Shown here piece after piece: positions 38,999-48,071 of a stretch of DNA of 64,000 bases. Location: assembly GCF_001887355.1 (NCBI RefSeq), contig NZ_MPIN01000004.1:285174-349173 (forward strand), given 5' to 3'. This DNA comes from Cystobacter ferrugineus. Lineage in GTDB: Bacteria > Myxococcota > Myxococcia > Myxococcales > Myxococcaceae. Numbering within the stretch: position 1 is the stretch's first letter; every line of letters begins with the position of its first letter. The notes under the pieces were generated by a model. It saw only the letters and a program-made list of their open reading frames with translations, was not told the DNA's origin and did not search any database. The position numbers and the translations under genes are program-made.

Positions 38999-40489
38999 AT
39001 GAGCGCGAAGAAGAATCCGCAGGAAGCGTGTGAAGCCTACCGCGCGGCCTTTCCGCCCGGCGAGCTGGAGATGTTCCGCGAGGATCCCATCGATCGCGTG
39101 GGCATCCCGGCGGTGGCCGCGAGCCTGCGGCTGAAGACGGGCACTCTGTTCGCCACCCATGGCCACGGCACCACCCTGGAGGAAGCCGAGGCCGGCGCGC
39201 TCGGGGAGATGGCCAAGACCGTCTTCACCGAGGCCGCGCTCCGGGCCCATGCGCGCGAGAAGGGCACCTACCGCGAGCTGGCGCGCACCTACGGACCCTC
39301 CGGCGTGGTGGATCCGCTGAAGCTGTGTCTCCCCGCGGGCAGCCCCTACCACGCGGACATGGAGCTGACGTGGGTGACGGTGACGCGGCTGACCACCGGG
39401 GAGAAGGTGTTCATCCCCGAGGAGTGGGTGGCCACCTGGGGCGGAGAGCTCCAGGGCCGCATGCCCCTCATCACCCCCATCACCAGCGGCCAGGGCGCGG
39501 GCCTCACCCATGAGCAGGCCCTGACCCACGGCATCCTCGAGCTGTTCCAGCGCGACGGCAACGGCTTGCAGTCTCGCGCGCTCGATCAGGGCGTGGTGCT
39601 CGACCTGAAGGGCGCGGCCCTCGGCCCCGAGCTCCAGTCCCTGCTCGCGCACTACGAGCGCCTGGGCATCGAGGTCATTCCGAAGCTGGCCTGCACGGAC
39701 TTCGGGCTGGTGAACCTGTACGTGGTGGGACGTGACCCGGCGCTGCGCGACCAGCCCATGGCCCTCACGGCATGCGGCGAGGCGGCGGACCTGGATCGGG
39801 AGCGGGCACTGCGCAAGGCGCTGCTGGAGTACGCGGGCTCGCGCACACGCAAGGCCTTCGCCAACGGCCCCCTGGAGCTGGCGGAGAAGATCGCCCCTCC
39901 GGGGTACATGAACCGCTTCCTGCCCCACCTCGAGCTGGAGGACGAGGAGCCCCGCGCCCTGCATGCCATGGCCAACTGGGCCCGGCTCTCCGCCCCCCAG
40001 ATGCGCGCGCTCATGGAGCAGCGGGTGCTCGCCGAGCGCTGCCGGGTGCCCTTCGCCTCGCTGCCCACCATCCCAGACCTCGGTGACGCCCGGGAACGCA
40101 GCGCCCTGCTGGTGCGCAAGCTCACCCTGGCGAGCTTCGACATCCTCGTGGCGGACATGTCGCCCGCGGACCACTCCGTCTTCTCGCTCAAGGTCATCGT
40201 CCCGGGGCTGGAGGTGGAGACGATGAGCGACCACCGCATCGGCGAGCGCGGCGTGGCGAAGCTGCTCGCGCGGCAGGATCCGCTCGCCGGCCTGGGCAAG
40301 CCCCCCGAGGGCGCCCAGCGCGTGCGCCTCACCTCGGAGGCAGAGGAGCGGCTCGGAGGCCCCGCCTGGTTCCACTCGCGCCTGGCGGAGGCGATCGTCG
40401 GCCGGCTCTACGCGCTCTACCGCGAGCCCGAGCGCCACGCCGCCCAGCTCCTGATGCGCCAGCGCCGCCATGGAGGCGGCCTGTCGTGA
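38999..40489 (+). CDS. YcaO-like protein, divergent
   Basis: 496 residues with the YcaO-fold order of three glutamate blocks: 'THGHGTTLEEAEAGALGEMA' (about 53-72), 'SGQGAGLTHEQALTHGILEL' (163-182) and 'ALRKALLEYAGSR' (270-282). YcaO enzymes use ATP to activate a backbone amide, making azolines, thioamides or amidines on peptides. Here the first block reads G66-x3-E70-x2-K73-T in place of the family's SxxxExxER, and later partner residues are Q184 and G280. ATP binding may therefore be altered. No precursor-peptide gene, E1-like or dehydrogenase partner is nearby, so the substrate may not be a RiPP peptide. It is followed by a GTGA overlap with the isomerase gene. Confidence 0.85.
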   Translation: MSAKKNPQEACEAYRAAFPPGELEMFREDPIDRVGIPAVAASLRLKTGTLFATHGHGTTLEEAEAGALGEMAKTVFTEAALRAHAREKGTYRELARTYGPSGVVDPLKLCLPAGSPYHADMELTWVTVTRLTTGEKVFIPEEWVATWGGELQGRMPLITPITSGQGAGLTHEQALTHGILELFQRDGNGLQSRALDQGVVLDLKGAALGPELQSLLAHYERLGIEVIPKLACTDFGLVNLYVVGRDPALRDQPMALTACGEAADLDRERALRKALLEYAGSRTRKAFANGPLELAEKIAPPGYMNRFLPHLELEDEEPRALHAMANWARLSAPQMRALMEQRVLAERCRVPFASLPTIPDLGDARERSALLVRKLTLASFDILVADMSPADHSVFSLKVIVPGLEVETMSDHRIGERGVAKLLARQDPLAGLGKPPEGAQRVRLTSEAEERLGGPAWFHSRLAEAIVGRLYALYREPERHAAQLLMRQRRHGGGLS

Positions 40490-41352
40490 GCTTGCGCTTC
40501 GCCTACAACACCAACGGCGTGTCCAACCACCGCATCGAGGACGCGCTGCGGCTCATCGCCGACAGCGGCTACGACGGCGTGGCGCTCACGTTGGACCCCC
40601 ACCACTTCGATCCCTTCGCGCCCGACCTGGAGCGGCGTACGAGGACGCTGGCGGCCCTGTTGGACCAGCTCGGCCTGGACGTCGTGGTGGAGACGGGAGC
40701 GCGCTTCCCACTCGACCCCCGCGCCAGGCCCGAGCCCACGCTCATCTCCCCGAGCGAGGAGGGCCGCGAGCGCCGGCTGGACTTCCTGCGCCGGGCGGTG
40801 GACATCTGCGCCGCATGCGGGGGCGAGGCGATGTCCTTCTGGGCCGACGTGCCCCACCGGGAGGTGGACGCCGAGTCCGCCTGGCACTGGCTGGTGGAGG
40901 GGGTGGCCCGGCTGTCGGACTACGCGGCCTCGCGCGGCGTGGTGGCGGCGGTGGAGCCCGAGCCGGGCATGCGGGTGGAGACGGTGGATGACTGGGTGCG
41001 GCTGCAGCGGGAAGTGGCCCGGCGGGGCGCGGCGCCCATCCGGCTGGCGCTGGACGTGGGCCACCTGCTGATGACCCAGGAGCGGGTGCCCGCGGACGCG
41101 GTGCGCGAGTTCGCGCCGGTGCTGAGCACGCTCGCCCTGGAGGACAGGAAGCACGGCGTGCACGAGCACCTGCCCTTCGGCGAGGGAGCGCTGGACGTGC
41201 GCTCGGTGCTCCAGGCGCTGCTGGACGTGGGCTACGGGGGACTGGTCTGCGTGGAGCTGTCGCGGGACGCGCACCGCGCGCCCCCCCCGGTGCCCCAGGC
41301 GCTCGAGTGGCTTCCTGACGTGTGGGAGGCACTTGGCCCAAAGGGCCCGTGA
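40486..41352 (+). CDS. Sugar phosphate isomerase/epimerase family (TIM barrel)
   Basis: 288 residues starting at GTG 40486, which overlaps the YcaO stop. This is an AP-endonuclease-2/xylose-isomerase-like TIM barrel: 'FAYNTNGVSNHRIEDALRLI' opens strand 1, then 'AVEPEPGMRVETVDDWV' (metal-binding glutamate), 'LALDVGHLLMTQE' (aspartate and histidine) and 'GGLVCVELSRDAHRAP' (last glutamate). These are the positions where inosose isomerases and dehydratases bind a divalent metal. With an inositol-phosphate synthase two genes upstream, action on an inositol-derived ketone is an attractive inference. There is no signal peptide. Confidence 0.85.
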   Translation: MSLRFAYNTNGVSNHRIEDALRLIADSGYDGVALTLDPHHFDPFAPDLERRTRTLAALLDQLGLDVVVETGARFPLDPRARPEPTLISPSEEGRERRLDFLRRAVDICAACGGEAMSFWADVPHREVDAESAWHWLVEGVARLSDYAASRGVVAAVEPEPGMRVETVDDWVRLQREVARRGAAPIRLALDVGHLLMTQERVPADAVREFAPVLSTLALEDRKHGVHEHLPFGEGALDVRSVLQALLDVGYGGLVCVELSRDAHRAPPPVPQALEWLPDVWEALGPKGP

Positions 41353-41404
41353 AACCCCGCGGCACCTGGGGTAGGACGCGCCCTCCCTACAGGAGGAGGA
41401 CACG

Positions 41405-42223
41405 GTGCTGCTCAAGGATGGCGACTGCGTCGCCGAGATCGTCCCGGAACGTGGAGCGCTCGTCAGCCGCTTCACCGTCGGTGGGGAGGAACTGCTCTTC
41501 CTCGACGCGAGCACCCTGGCGGACCCCGGCAAGAACGTCCGGGGTGGCATCCCCGTGCTCTTCCCCTCTCCCGGAGTGCTTCCCGGAGGCACCTATCCCG
41601 CCGAGGGCCGCGACTACACGATGCGCCGCCACGGCTTCGCGAGGGATCTGGCCTGGGAGGTGCGCCACCGGGAGAACGCGCGCGCGGTGCTCGCGCTCGG
41701 GCACTCGGAGCAGACGCTGCGCGAGTTTCCCTGGCGCTTCGAGGCGCGCCTCACCGTGACGCTCTCGGGCAGCGCGCTGCGCCTGACCTTCGCCGCCGAG
41801 AACCTCGACACCCGGCCCATGCCCCTGCACCTGGGCTACCACCCGTACTTCCACGTGCCCCAGGCGAACAAGGCCGTCGCGCGGCTCGACACGGACGCCA
41901 CGCGCGCCTGGGACAACCGCACCGGGGCGCCCGTCACCTTCTCCGGCCTGGACCTCACCGGCGCCGAGGTGGACATGCACCTGCTCGACCACTCCCGGCC
42001 GGGCACCACGCTCCATCGCGGCCCGGGGCTGCGGCCGGTGGTGCTCTCCTGGAGCGAGAGCTTCACCACCGTCGTGGTGTGGACGCTCCTGGGCCGGGAC
42101 TTCGTCTGCGTGGAGCCGTGGACGGCGCCCGGCGGCGCGCTCCGCACCGGCGAGGGGCTCTCGAGCGTGGCCCCCGGCGCCACCTTCTCCTCGGAGTTCG
42201 AGATCCGCGCCGGAAGGGAATAA
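41405..42223 (+). CDS. Aldose 1-epimerase family protein
   Basis: 272 residues starting at GTG 41405 with a strong AGGAGGA site. It has the galactose mutarotase fold: 'EIVPERGALVSRFTVGGEEL', 'GGIPVLFPSPG', 'RRHGFARDLAWEV' with the conserved HGF histidine, and 'LHLGYHPYFHVP' with the catalytic-base region. It is the D-hexose-6-phosphate mutarotase/YeaD-like branch by layout. It interconverts sugar anomers. It could belong to the inositol/YcaO run (52-bp gap) or form a unit with threonine synthase (9-bp gap). Confidence 0.88.
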   Translation: MLLKDGDCVAEIVPERGALVSRFTVGGEELLFLDASTLADPGKNVRGGIPVLFPSPGVLPGGTYPAEGRDYTMRRHGFARDLAWEVRHRENARAVLALGHSEQTLREFPWRFEARLTVTLSGSALRLTFAAENLDTRPMPLHLGYHPYFHVPQANKAVARLDTDATRAWDNRTGAPVTFSGLDLTGAEVDMHLLDHSRPGTTLHRGPGLRPVVLSWSESFTTVVVWTLLGRDFVCVEPWTAPGGALRTGEGLSSVAPGATFSSEFEIRAGRE

Positions 42224-42232
42224 GACGCGGCC

Positions 42233-43438
42233 ATGTCCTTCCTCTCCCATCTCGAGTGCTCGCGCTGCCACCAGACCCATGACGCGGACCGGCTGCAGAA
42301 CCTGTGCGCGTGTGGCGGACCGCTGCTCGTGCGCTATGACCTGAAGGCCGCCGCCCGCGCGGTGCGCCCCGCGAATCTCGCCGGCCGCGTGTCCTCCCTG
42401 TGGCGCTACCGCGAGCTGCTGCCCCTGCGCGATGACAAGAACCTCATCACGCTGGGCGAGGGCATGACGCCGCTGTTTCCCCTGCCCCGGCTGGGCGCCT
42501 CCGTGGGGCTGCCCGACCTGTGGTTGAAGGACGAGGGACTCAACCCCACCGCCTCGTTCAAGGCGCGCGGCGCCGCCACCGGAGTGAGCCGGGCGAAGGA
42601 GCTGGGTGTCACCGCGCTCGCCATGCCCACCAACGGCAACGCGGGCGGCGCCTGGGCGAGCTACGGCGCGCGCGCGGGCATCTCCGTCACCCTCGTCATG
42701 CCCACGGACGCGCCCGCCATGAGCGTGCTGGAGGCCACGGCCGTGGGCGCCCACGCCTATATGGTGCGCGGGCAGATCACCGACGCGGGCGCCATCGTGG
42801 GCCGCTCGGCCAAGGCGCACGGCTGGTTCGAGGCCGCCACGCTCAAGGAGCCCTACCGCATCGAGGGCAAGAAGACGATGGGCTACGAGATCGCCGAGCA
42901 GCTCGGCTGGAGCCTGCCCGACGTCATCCTCTACCCCACGGGGGGCGGCGTGGGCATCATCGGCATCTACAAGGCCCTCTTGGAGATGCGCGAGCTGGGC
43001 TGGTTGCCGGACAACGTGCGCCTTCCCAAGCTCGTCGCCGTGCAGGCCGAGGGCTGCCAGCCCATCGTGAAGGCCTTCCGCGAGGGCAAGGACGTCTCGG
43101 AGAAGTGGGAGAACGCATCCACGGTGGCCCAGGGCATCCGCGTGCCCAAGGCGCTCGGGGACTTCCTCGTGCTCCAGGCGGTGCGCGAGACGGGCGGCAC
43201 CTGCGTGGCCGTGTCCGACGCGGACACGCTGTGGGGGCTCGAGCAGATCAGCCGCCAGGAGGGCGCCTTCATCTGCCCCGAGGGCGCCGCGCTCGTGGGC
43301 GCCGCGCGCCAGTTGCTGCGCGAGGGGTGGTTGGACGCGGGCCAGCGCGTGCTCCTGCTCAACACGGGCGCGGGCATCAAATACCCGGACGTGATGACGC
43401 CCAAGCTCCCCATCCTGGAGCTGAACGCGACCCTGTAG
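42233..43438 (+). CDS. thrC: Threonine synthase
   Basis: 401 residues. A zinc-ribbon-like N-terminus has C9, C12, C25 and C27. The PLP lysine is K110 in 'NPTASFKARG', the phosphate-binding glycine loop is 'PTGGGVGIIGIYKALLEM', and 'LGEGMTPLFPLPRLG' opens the fold. It converts O-phosphohomoserine to threonine in the last step of the pathway. This is the shorter plant/archaeal-like type, not the longer E. coli type. It follows the aldose epimerase gene by 9 bp and converges with the small lipoprotein gene. Confidence 0.92.
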   Translation: MSFLSHLECSRCHQTHDADRLQNLCACGGPLLVRYDLKAAARAVRPANLAGRVSSLWRYRELLPLRDDKNLITLGEGMTPLFPLPRLGASVGLPDLWLKDEGLNPTASFKARGAATGVSRAKELGVTALAMPTNGNAGGAWASYGARAGISVTLVMPTDAPAMSVLEATAVGAHAYMVRGQITDAGAIVGRSAKAHGWFEAATLKEPYRIEGKKTMGYEIAEQLGWSLPDVILYPTGGGVGIIGIYKALLEMRELGWLPDNVRLPKLVAVQAEGCQPIVKAFREGKDVSEKWENASTVAQGIRVPKALGDFLVLQAVRETGGTCVAVSDADTLWGLEQISRQEGAFICPEGAALVGAARQLLREGWLDAGQRVLLLNTGAGIKYPDVMTPKLPILELNATL

Positions 43439-43441
43439 CGG

Positions 43442-43696
43442 TCAGAAGGCCCGGTTCACCGCGTAGGCGGCGATCTTGTGCTCGGCCTTGTAGGTGTTCG
43501 GGCCGGGGATGCCATCGATGGGGCCGGTGTAGCCGAAGTCGCGCCGGGCCACCGTGATGGGTGAGTTCAGCTCCGAGGCGCGCGCGCTCGTCTCGGACGC
43601 GCCGGACTCCACCTCCTCGAGGGGTCCGCCACACGAGGCCACCACGAGACCCGCCGACAACAGCGCGGTGTTCCACCTCATCCGAGTCGGGTTCAT
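43442..43696 (-). CDS. Small lipoprotein with peptidoglycan-binding-like C-terminus
   Basis: 84 residues from ATG 43696, which has GGGAG at the right distance; ATG 43705 does not. The signal ends 'LVVASC' with acylated C22. The C-terminal half reads 'DFGYTGPIDGIPGPNTYKAE', resembling the glycine-proline core of peptidoglycan_binding_1 repeats, but only about half of a repeat is present. It may anchor to the cell wall, or may be a shortened relic. It converges with thrC, 3 bp between stops. Confidence 0.7.
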   Translation of the reverse strand: MNPTRMRWNTALLSAGLVVASCGGPLEEVESGASETSARASELNSPITVARRDFGYTGPIDGIPGPNTYKAEHKIAAYAVNRAF

Positions 43697-44022
43697 TGAA
43701 AGCATCTCCCATTCTCGGAAAAGGAGATGTCGGGGTTTCCATGTGGTTCAGCACGGCACAAAGTAGGACATTCCGTCAGGGCATCCGCTGACGCGGTGGC
43801 CGGCCCGTGCCACGGGAAAGTTTCCCGCGTGGGCATGTTTGTCTTCTCCCCAAGCCAGCTCGGGAATCGAGCAGCCGGGGATTCCCCGAAGACTTGGGCG
43901 GCGAGGTATGCGAGAACGGCGGGCTACCGCGGATGGGACCGGGAAGCAGAAGACCCGGCCGATGCCGCGGGGCGGCGGAAGCGTCCGCCCACGGGCACGG
44001 GCCCCTCGGGAGGAAGTCGAGC
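43697..44022. other. Intergenic region between two small lipoprotein genes
   Basis: A 326-bp stretch without a credible gene. Open frames in it have low-complexity translations, and the only strong translation signal (AGGAAG at about 44011) belongs to the gene starting at 44023. It probably holds promoters for both divergent lipoprotein genes, but none can be pinpointed. Confidence 0.45.
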
Positions 44023-44271
44023 ATGCAGCTTCGGACGATGGCGTGGATGCGGGCCGCCCTGAGCGCGCTGGGCATGTGGGGGGCGGCCTGCGCGTCGGAC
44101 GCGGACCTGTCGTGCCAGGGAGACCAGGACTGTCTCGATTCCGAGATCTGCCACCCGGACGAGCATGAGTGCGTGCGGCGCTGCTCCACGAGCAAGGAAT
44201 GCTTCCCGGCACGGCCGAACTGCCAGGAGCTGAGCCCTCCCTCGAACACCACGAGGATCTGCAAGGCATGA
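44023..44271 (+). CDS. Small cysteine-rich lipoprotein
   Basis: 82 residues with a good AGGAAG site before ATG 44023. The signal ends 'GMWGAAC' with acylated C23. The mature 60 residues contain eight cysteines spaced as in 'SCQGDQDCLDSEICHPDEHE' and 'CVRRCSTSKECF', the disulfide-rich knot motif common in myxobacterial surface proteins. It is a single unit of a motif usually found in several copies. Function unknown; surface-exposed location is inferred. Confidence 0.8.
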   Translation: MQLRTMAWMRAALSALGMWGAACASDADLSCQGDQDCLDSEICHPDEHECVRRCSTSKECFPARPNCQELSPPSNTTRICKA

Positions 44272-44429
44272 GAAAGGTCCTCGACGTCCACCGCTCCCCT
44301 GGCATTCCCCCCTCCCCACGGACCTCGGGCGCTGGAAGTGCCCTCCGGCCCCTTGGAAGGAGAAGGAGCATGAAAGCGGTGTCTTCCACCTTTTCTGGAC
44401 CCACGTAGAATGACCGGGAGGACAACCCA

Positions 44430-45056
44430 ATGCCGATGAGCAGCACCCCGACGGCTCCGCTCCCCTGGCGCCCCACTCCATTATCCTGGATGGCCGCTTC
44501 CCCTCCCGGGCTCCCGGGCGCGGGGGTGCGTCCACCGCTCGCGTCGAGCGGGCCGAGGACGGAGGGGCAGACCCAGCGGCGCATCCTGGTGGTCGACGAC
44601 GACCCGGCCATCCTGAAGGTCTGGCGCCGGGTGCTGGGGACCCGCACCGCTCCCTCCTCGTTGGATCACCTGGAGAAGAAGCTCTTCGGGGCCACCCCGC
44701 CCGCCGCGCCCACGGACGCGGGGTTCGCCATCGACACCGCCTCGCAGGGCATGGAGGGCTACCAGAAGGTCGTCAGCGCCCTGGAGGAGGACCGGCCCTA
44801 CACGTTCGCCCTCGTCGACATGCGGATGCCGCCCGGCTGGGACGGGCTGGAGACCATCCTGCACATGCTGGAGAAGGACCCCCGGCTGGAGGTGGCCATC
44901 TGCAGTGCCTTCTCCGACATCTCCCGGGATGAAGTCGCCCAGCGTGTGGGCCGCTCGGACCTGCTGTGGATCCGCAAGCCGTTCGAGCTCGAGGCCGCGC
45001 GTGACCTCGCCCGGAAGTTGAGCGAGCAGGGCGTGCAACGGCGCCAGATGCGCTGA
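44430..45056 (+). CDS. Stand-alone response regulator (receiver) protein
   Basis: 208 residues with GGGAGGA before ATG 44430. The first 50 residues are a Pro/Ser-rich leader. The receiver domain has the acidic triad D56-D57-D58 and phospho-acceptor D130 in 'ALVDMRMPPGWDGLETI'. The unusually long segment between helix 1 and strand 2 (about 70-97) is typical of the receivers found at the front of large sensor proteins. There is no output domain, so it must act by protein contact. No histidine kinase is adjacent. It converges with the coiled-coil membrane protein gene. Confidence 0.88.
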   Translation: MPMSSTPTAPLPWRPTPLSWMAASPPGLPGAGVRPPLASSGPRTEGQTQRRILVVDDDPAILKVWRRVLGTRTAPSSLDHLEKKLFGATPPAAPTDAGFAIDTASQGMEGYQKVVSALEEDRPYTFALVDMRMPPGWDGLETILHMLEKDPRLEVAICSAFSDISRDEVAQRVGRSDLLWIRKPFELEAARDLARKLSEQGVQRRQMR

Positions 45057-45106
45057 GCACCCGCGCCGGCCTCGCGGCGTGAACGCGCCGCGCCCTCCCC
45101 GGGGAC

Positions 45107-46291
45107 TCAGCGCTTGGACGGAGCGGGTGCTGGCGGGGAAGGCTTGCGCCCGGGAGCCGTGGACTTGGAGGAAGCGGCGGTGACGTTCGTGCGCGCCGGC
45201 GTCTTGGTCTCGGCCTTCGGGGCCGGGGAAAGCACCTCGGGGCGCGCCGCCAGCACCGCCTTCACCGACTCGCGCATCTCGCCTCGCACCACCTCGCGCA
45301 CGTCCTCGCGCACCGCCTCCCGCACCTCGCGCCGGATGAGCGCCTGGAGCTGCTCGCCCTGGAGCGCCGTCTTCAACTCGGCCCGCACCAGGGACGCCAT
45401 GTCCTCCTTGAGCGACGCGTCCAACCCCTTCACGTCCGCGTGGATCGGGTCCAGCGCCTTGTTGATGCCGTCGAGCGTGGCGCCCGTGACGGCCCGGATG
45501 AGCTGCTGGGTGCTCTCGCTCTGGCTCTGCAGCTCCGTCTTGAACGAGCCCAGCGCGTCGCGCATCACCCCGAGCGAGGCGATCTCCCGCTTGAGCTCCT
45601 CCAGTTCCTCGGCGCGCGCGTCCAGCTCGCCCTTCTTCTGCTCGAGCTTCTCCTGGGTCTCGCGCAACAGCATCGTCTGCTGCGAGCAGCGCGCGTCCAC
45701 GGAGAGCAGGTTGGCGTAGGTGCCGCCCGTCACCTGGCACATCGACAGCGTCTCCTGCTCGTCGAGCAGCACGAGCGAGACGCTCAGCGCCACCAGGACG
45801 ACGGTGAGCATGGACACGGCGGCGCCCCGCGTGATGCTCAGGCTCAAGCCCTGACGCTCGAGCCAGCCCTTGCGCTGCACGCCCAGGGTGCCCGCCAGCG
45901 AGATGACCACCAGCGACAGCAGCGACAGCATCTTGCCCGGGGAGATCTCCAGCACCAGCCGGGAGAGCAACTGGAGGGACTGCCACGTCGAGCCCTTCTC
46001 GATGTCGAGCTCGGGGCGGGCGCCCCCCTGCGGCGCGGTGCCCCAGGTGGGATGATGCGCCAGGCAGCGCCCGCGCATGTCGCTCGCCCACCGGGGCTCG
46101 CTCGCCGCGAGCGCGGTGCTCGGACACAGGCTGAAGATGTAATCCGTGGTGCCGGTGCTGAACGCGTGGTGCATCCGCTGGCGATCGGACGACTTCGAGA
46201 GGGCCCACCTCCACGTGTAGCCGAGGGCGGCGATCGCCAGGACGAGCGCGACCCAGGGCACGGCCTGCTTCACGAAGGTTCGCGGGGACAT
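45107..46291 (-). CDS. Membrane protein with long coiled coil, function unknown
   Basis: 394 residues from ATG 46291 (AGGAG upstream). Helix 1 is about 10-30. A second hydrophobic stretch near 120-140 ('MLSLLSLVVISLAGTLG') and a third near 160-180 ('VSMLTVVLVALSVSLVLL') follow. From about 215 to 350 it is a charged coiled coil ('REVREAVREDVREVVRGEM'), and the last ~40 residues are Lys/Pro-rich. The topology suggests an inner-membrane protein with a long filamentous domain. I cannot assign a family. It lies downstream of the flavin monooxygenase gene on the same strand, 113 bp apart. Confidence 0.75.
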   Translation of the reverse strand: MSPRTFVKQAVPWVALVLAIAALGYTWRWALSKSSDRQRMHHAFSTGTTDYIFSLCPSTALAASEPRWASDMRGRCLAHHPTWGTAPQGGARPELDIEKGSTWQSLQLLSRLVLEISPGKMLSLLSLVVISLAGTLGVQRKGWLERQGLSLSITRGAAVSMLTVVLVALSVSLVLLDEQETLSMCQVTGGTYANLLSVDARCSQQTMLLRETQEKLEQKKGELDARAEELEELKREIASLGVMRDALGSFKTELQSQSESTQQLIRAVTGATLDGINKALDPIHADVKGLDASLKEDMASLVRAELKTALQGEQLQALIRREVREAVREDVREVVRGEMRESVKAVLAARPEVLSPAPKAETKTPARTNVTAASSKSTAPGRKPSPPAPAPSKR

Positions 46292-46404
46292 CGGGTGGAC
46301 TCCTGAGGGTGGCACGAGAGGATCGTCCAAGCGCCGCCAGGAAACAACGTGTCGTCCTGGCCACTGTCTGTCGGACAGCGGCCCCGGGGAGGCCCCCCCA
46401 CCGG

Positions 46405-47985
46405 TCACGCGGAGGCCACGGCCCCCCGACGGAGCGAGGGAGCAAGCACCTGGACGAGGTAGCCCTCCACGCGCTCGGTGCCGAGCCCCGGCGTGACGAG
46501 TCCGATGTAGCCATCCGGGCGGATCAGCACGAGCGTGGGGCCCTCGAGGTCATACCCCCGGCGCGCATGGCCGTGGGTATCGACGAGGACGTGCCTCCCC
46601 GAGCCCCCTCCCGGTGACATCACGGCGCACACGCGCACCCTGGCGCCATACCGCGCCTCGAGCCCGGCGACGGTGTCACCGGGAAGGGAGCCAAAGGCCA
46701 GCAGCGTGAAGTGCGGTCCGCGGAACACGTCGAACAGGCGGAGGGGATTGCCAGCGGCATCGTGGCAGGGGGCGTCCGGAGCGCGGTCTCCCGCCTCCAC
46801 GCGTCCCCTCGGGGAACGCTCGTCCCGAGAGAGGGGGCCTCCCCGGTAGTGCAGCCCGAGTTGCTGCGTCTCGGCGTCGCGCTGGGGGGCGTTCGCATCG
46901 CTCCGGACTCCGCGCTGATGCAACCGCGTGCTGAGGCCGAGCACCCCCGCGGCGACGGGCAGCCGCTCCTCCTCATAGGTGTCCAGCAGGGCTTCCGGAG
47001 CGCCCGCGAGCACCTCGCCCAGCTTCCAGCCCAGGTTGTAGGCGTCCTGGACACCGGTGTTCAGGCCCTGCCCACCGTCCGGCGGGTGCACGTGCGCGGC
47101 ATCACCGGCCAGCAGCACCCGGCCCACCCGGTAGCGCTCCGCCAGCCGGATGTTGGTCCGGAACACCGACAGCCAGCGCACCCCGTGCAGCCGGAGGTCG
47201 GAGCGGCCGGAGCGCGTGTCGAACAGCCGTTGGAGGCCCTCCTCCGACTGCTCCGGCACCTCGCCCGGAGCCAGGGGAGCCATGAGCTGGAAGACGTCCG
47301 TGCCGGCCAGCGGGCACAGGCCCACCTCGAGCGTGCGCGTCTCCAGGTCCGACCACAGGTGCCAGGACTCGCGATCCAGCCCGTCGACGTGGAGGTCGGC
47401 GATCAACATCCGGTCGTCCTCGCGCGTCTCTCCCTCGAACGGCACCCCGAGCCGCTTGCGCACGAGGCTGTGTCCGCCATCGGCGCCCACCAGGTAGAGG
47501 GCCCGAACCTGCTCGGGTGCTCCCCCCGGCGAGACGAGCGTGGCTGTTACCCCCTCGCCGTCCTGCTCGAACGCGCTCAACTCGGTGGCGAGCTCCACCC
47601 GTCCGCCCAGCGCGGCGAGCCGGGTCCGCAGCGCCTCCTCCATCAGGTACTGCGGCAGCATCAACGGGAGCGGATGGGGCACGTCGGGCGAGGGCTCCCG
47701 GTGCTCGTGCATGAGGCCCTTCCACACCACCTGGCTCCCCTTGTAGGCGTGCAGCGGCGGATAGGGCGCGGCGCCCAGGGCCTTCATCCCATCGAGCACG
47801 CCCAGGTCGTCGAGCACCTCCAGGCTGCGCGGCTGCACCCCCTTGCCGCGCGAGCCCGTGAAGGGTGTGGCCACCTTGTCGATGACCCGGCAGGCCACGC
47901 CCCGCCTCAGCAGATCACACGCCAGCGTGAGCCCCGTGGGCCCCGCCCCCACGATGAGTACCGGAACCGTCTCTCGAGTCGCCAT
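46405..47985 (-). CDS. FAD-dependent aromatic hydroxylase (PheA/TfdB, rifampicin-monooxygenase-like family)
   Basis: 526 residues from ATG 47985, with a GAGAGAGG-type site. The FAD fold is 'VLIVGAGPTGLTLACDLLRR' (G13, G15, G18), the DG motif is 'LVGADGGHSLVRKRLGV', and the GD motif is 'LLAGDAAHVHPPDGGQGLNT'. The C-terminal ~150 residues are the thioredoxin-like domain of phenol hydroxylases. NAD(P)H- and O2-dependent ring hydroxylation of an aromatic or antibiotic is the family reaction. It is transcribed divergently from a TetR regulator with two operator-like palindromes between. This points to substrate-induced detoxification or degradation. Confidence 0.92.
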   Translation of the reverse strand: MATRETVPVLIVGAGPTGLTLACDLLRRGVACRVIDKVATPFTGSRGKGVQPRSLEVLDDLGVLDGMKALGAAPYPPLHAYKGSQVVWKGLMHEHREPSPDVPHPLPLMLPQYLMEEALRTRLAALGGRVELATELSAFEQDGEGVTATLVSPGGAPEQVRALYLVGADGGHSLVRKRLGVPFEGETREDDRMLIADLHVDGLDRESWHLWSDLETRTLEVGLCPLAGTDVFQLMAPLAPGEVPEQSEEGLQRLFDTRSGRSDLRLHGVRWLSVFRTNIRLAERYRVGRVLLAGDAAHVHPPDGGQGLNTGVQDAYNLGWKLGEVLAGAPEALLDTYEEERLPVAAGVLGLSTRLHQRGVRSDANAPQRDAETQQLGLHYRGGPLSRDERSPRGRVEAGDRAPDAPCHDAAGNPLRLFDVFRGPHFTLLAFGSLPGDTVAGLEARYGARVRVCAVMSPGGGSGRHVLVDTHGHARRGYDLEGPTLVLIRPDGYIGLVTPGLGTERVEGYLVQVLAPSLRRGAVASA

Positions 47986-48004
47986 GTGCCTCTCTCCAGC
48001 CAAT

Positions 48005-48038
48005 TTAACGTCGTTAAGTGGTAATTTAACATCGTTAA
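48005..48038. promoter_or_regulatory. Twin TetR operator in the divergent promoter region
   Basis: TTAACGTCGTTAA (48005-48017) is a perfect 13-bp palindrome, and TTAACATCGTTAA (48026-48038) repeats it with one change. Their centres are 21 bp apart, two helical turns, and the surrounding 17-bp units are direct repeats. On the minus strand a TTGACA (48046-48041) would put the second palindrome between -35 and -10 of the monooxygenase promoter. This is the expected position for repression by the adjacent TetR protein on both strands. Confidence 0.75.
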
Positions 48039-48071
48039 GCTGTCAAGCTCGCGTGCTGGAGGAGGAGCCAG

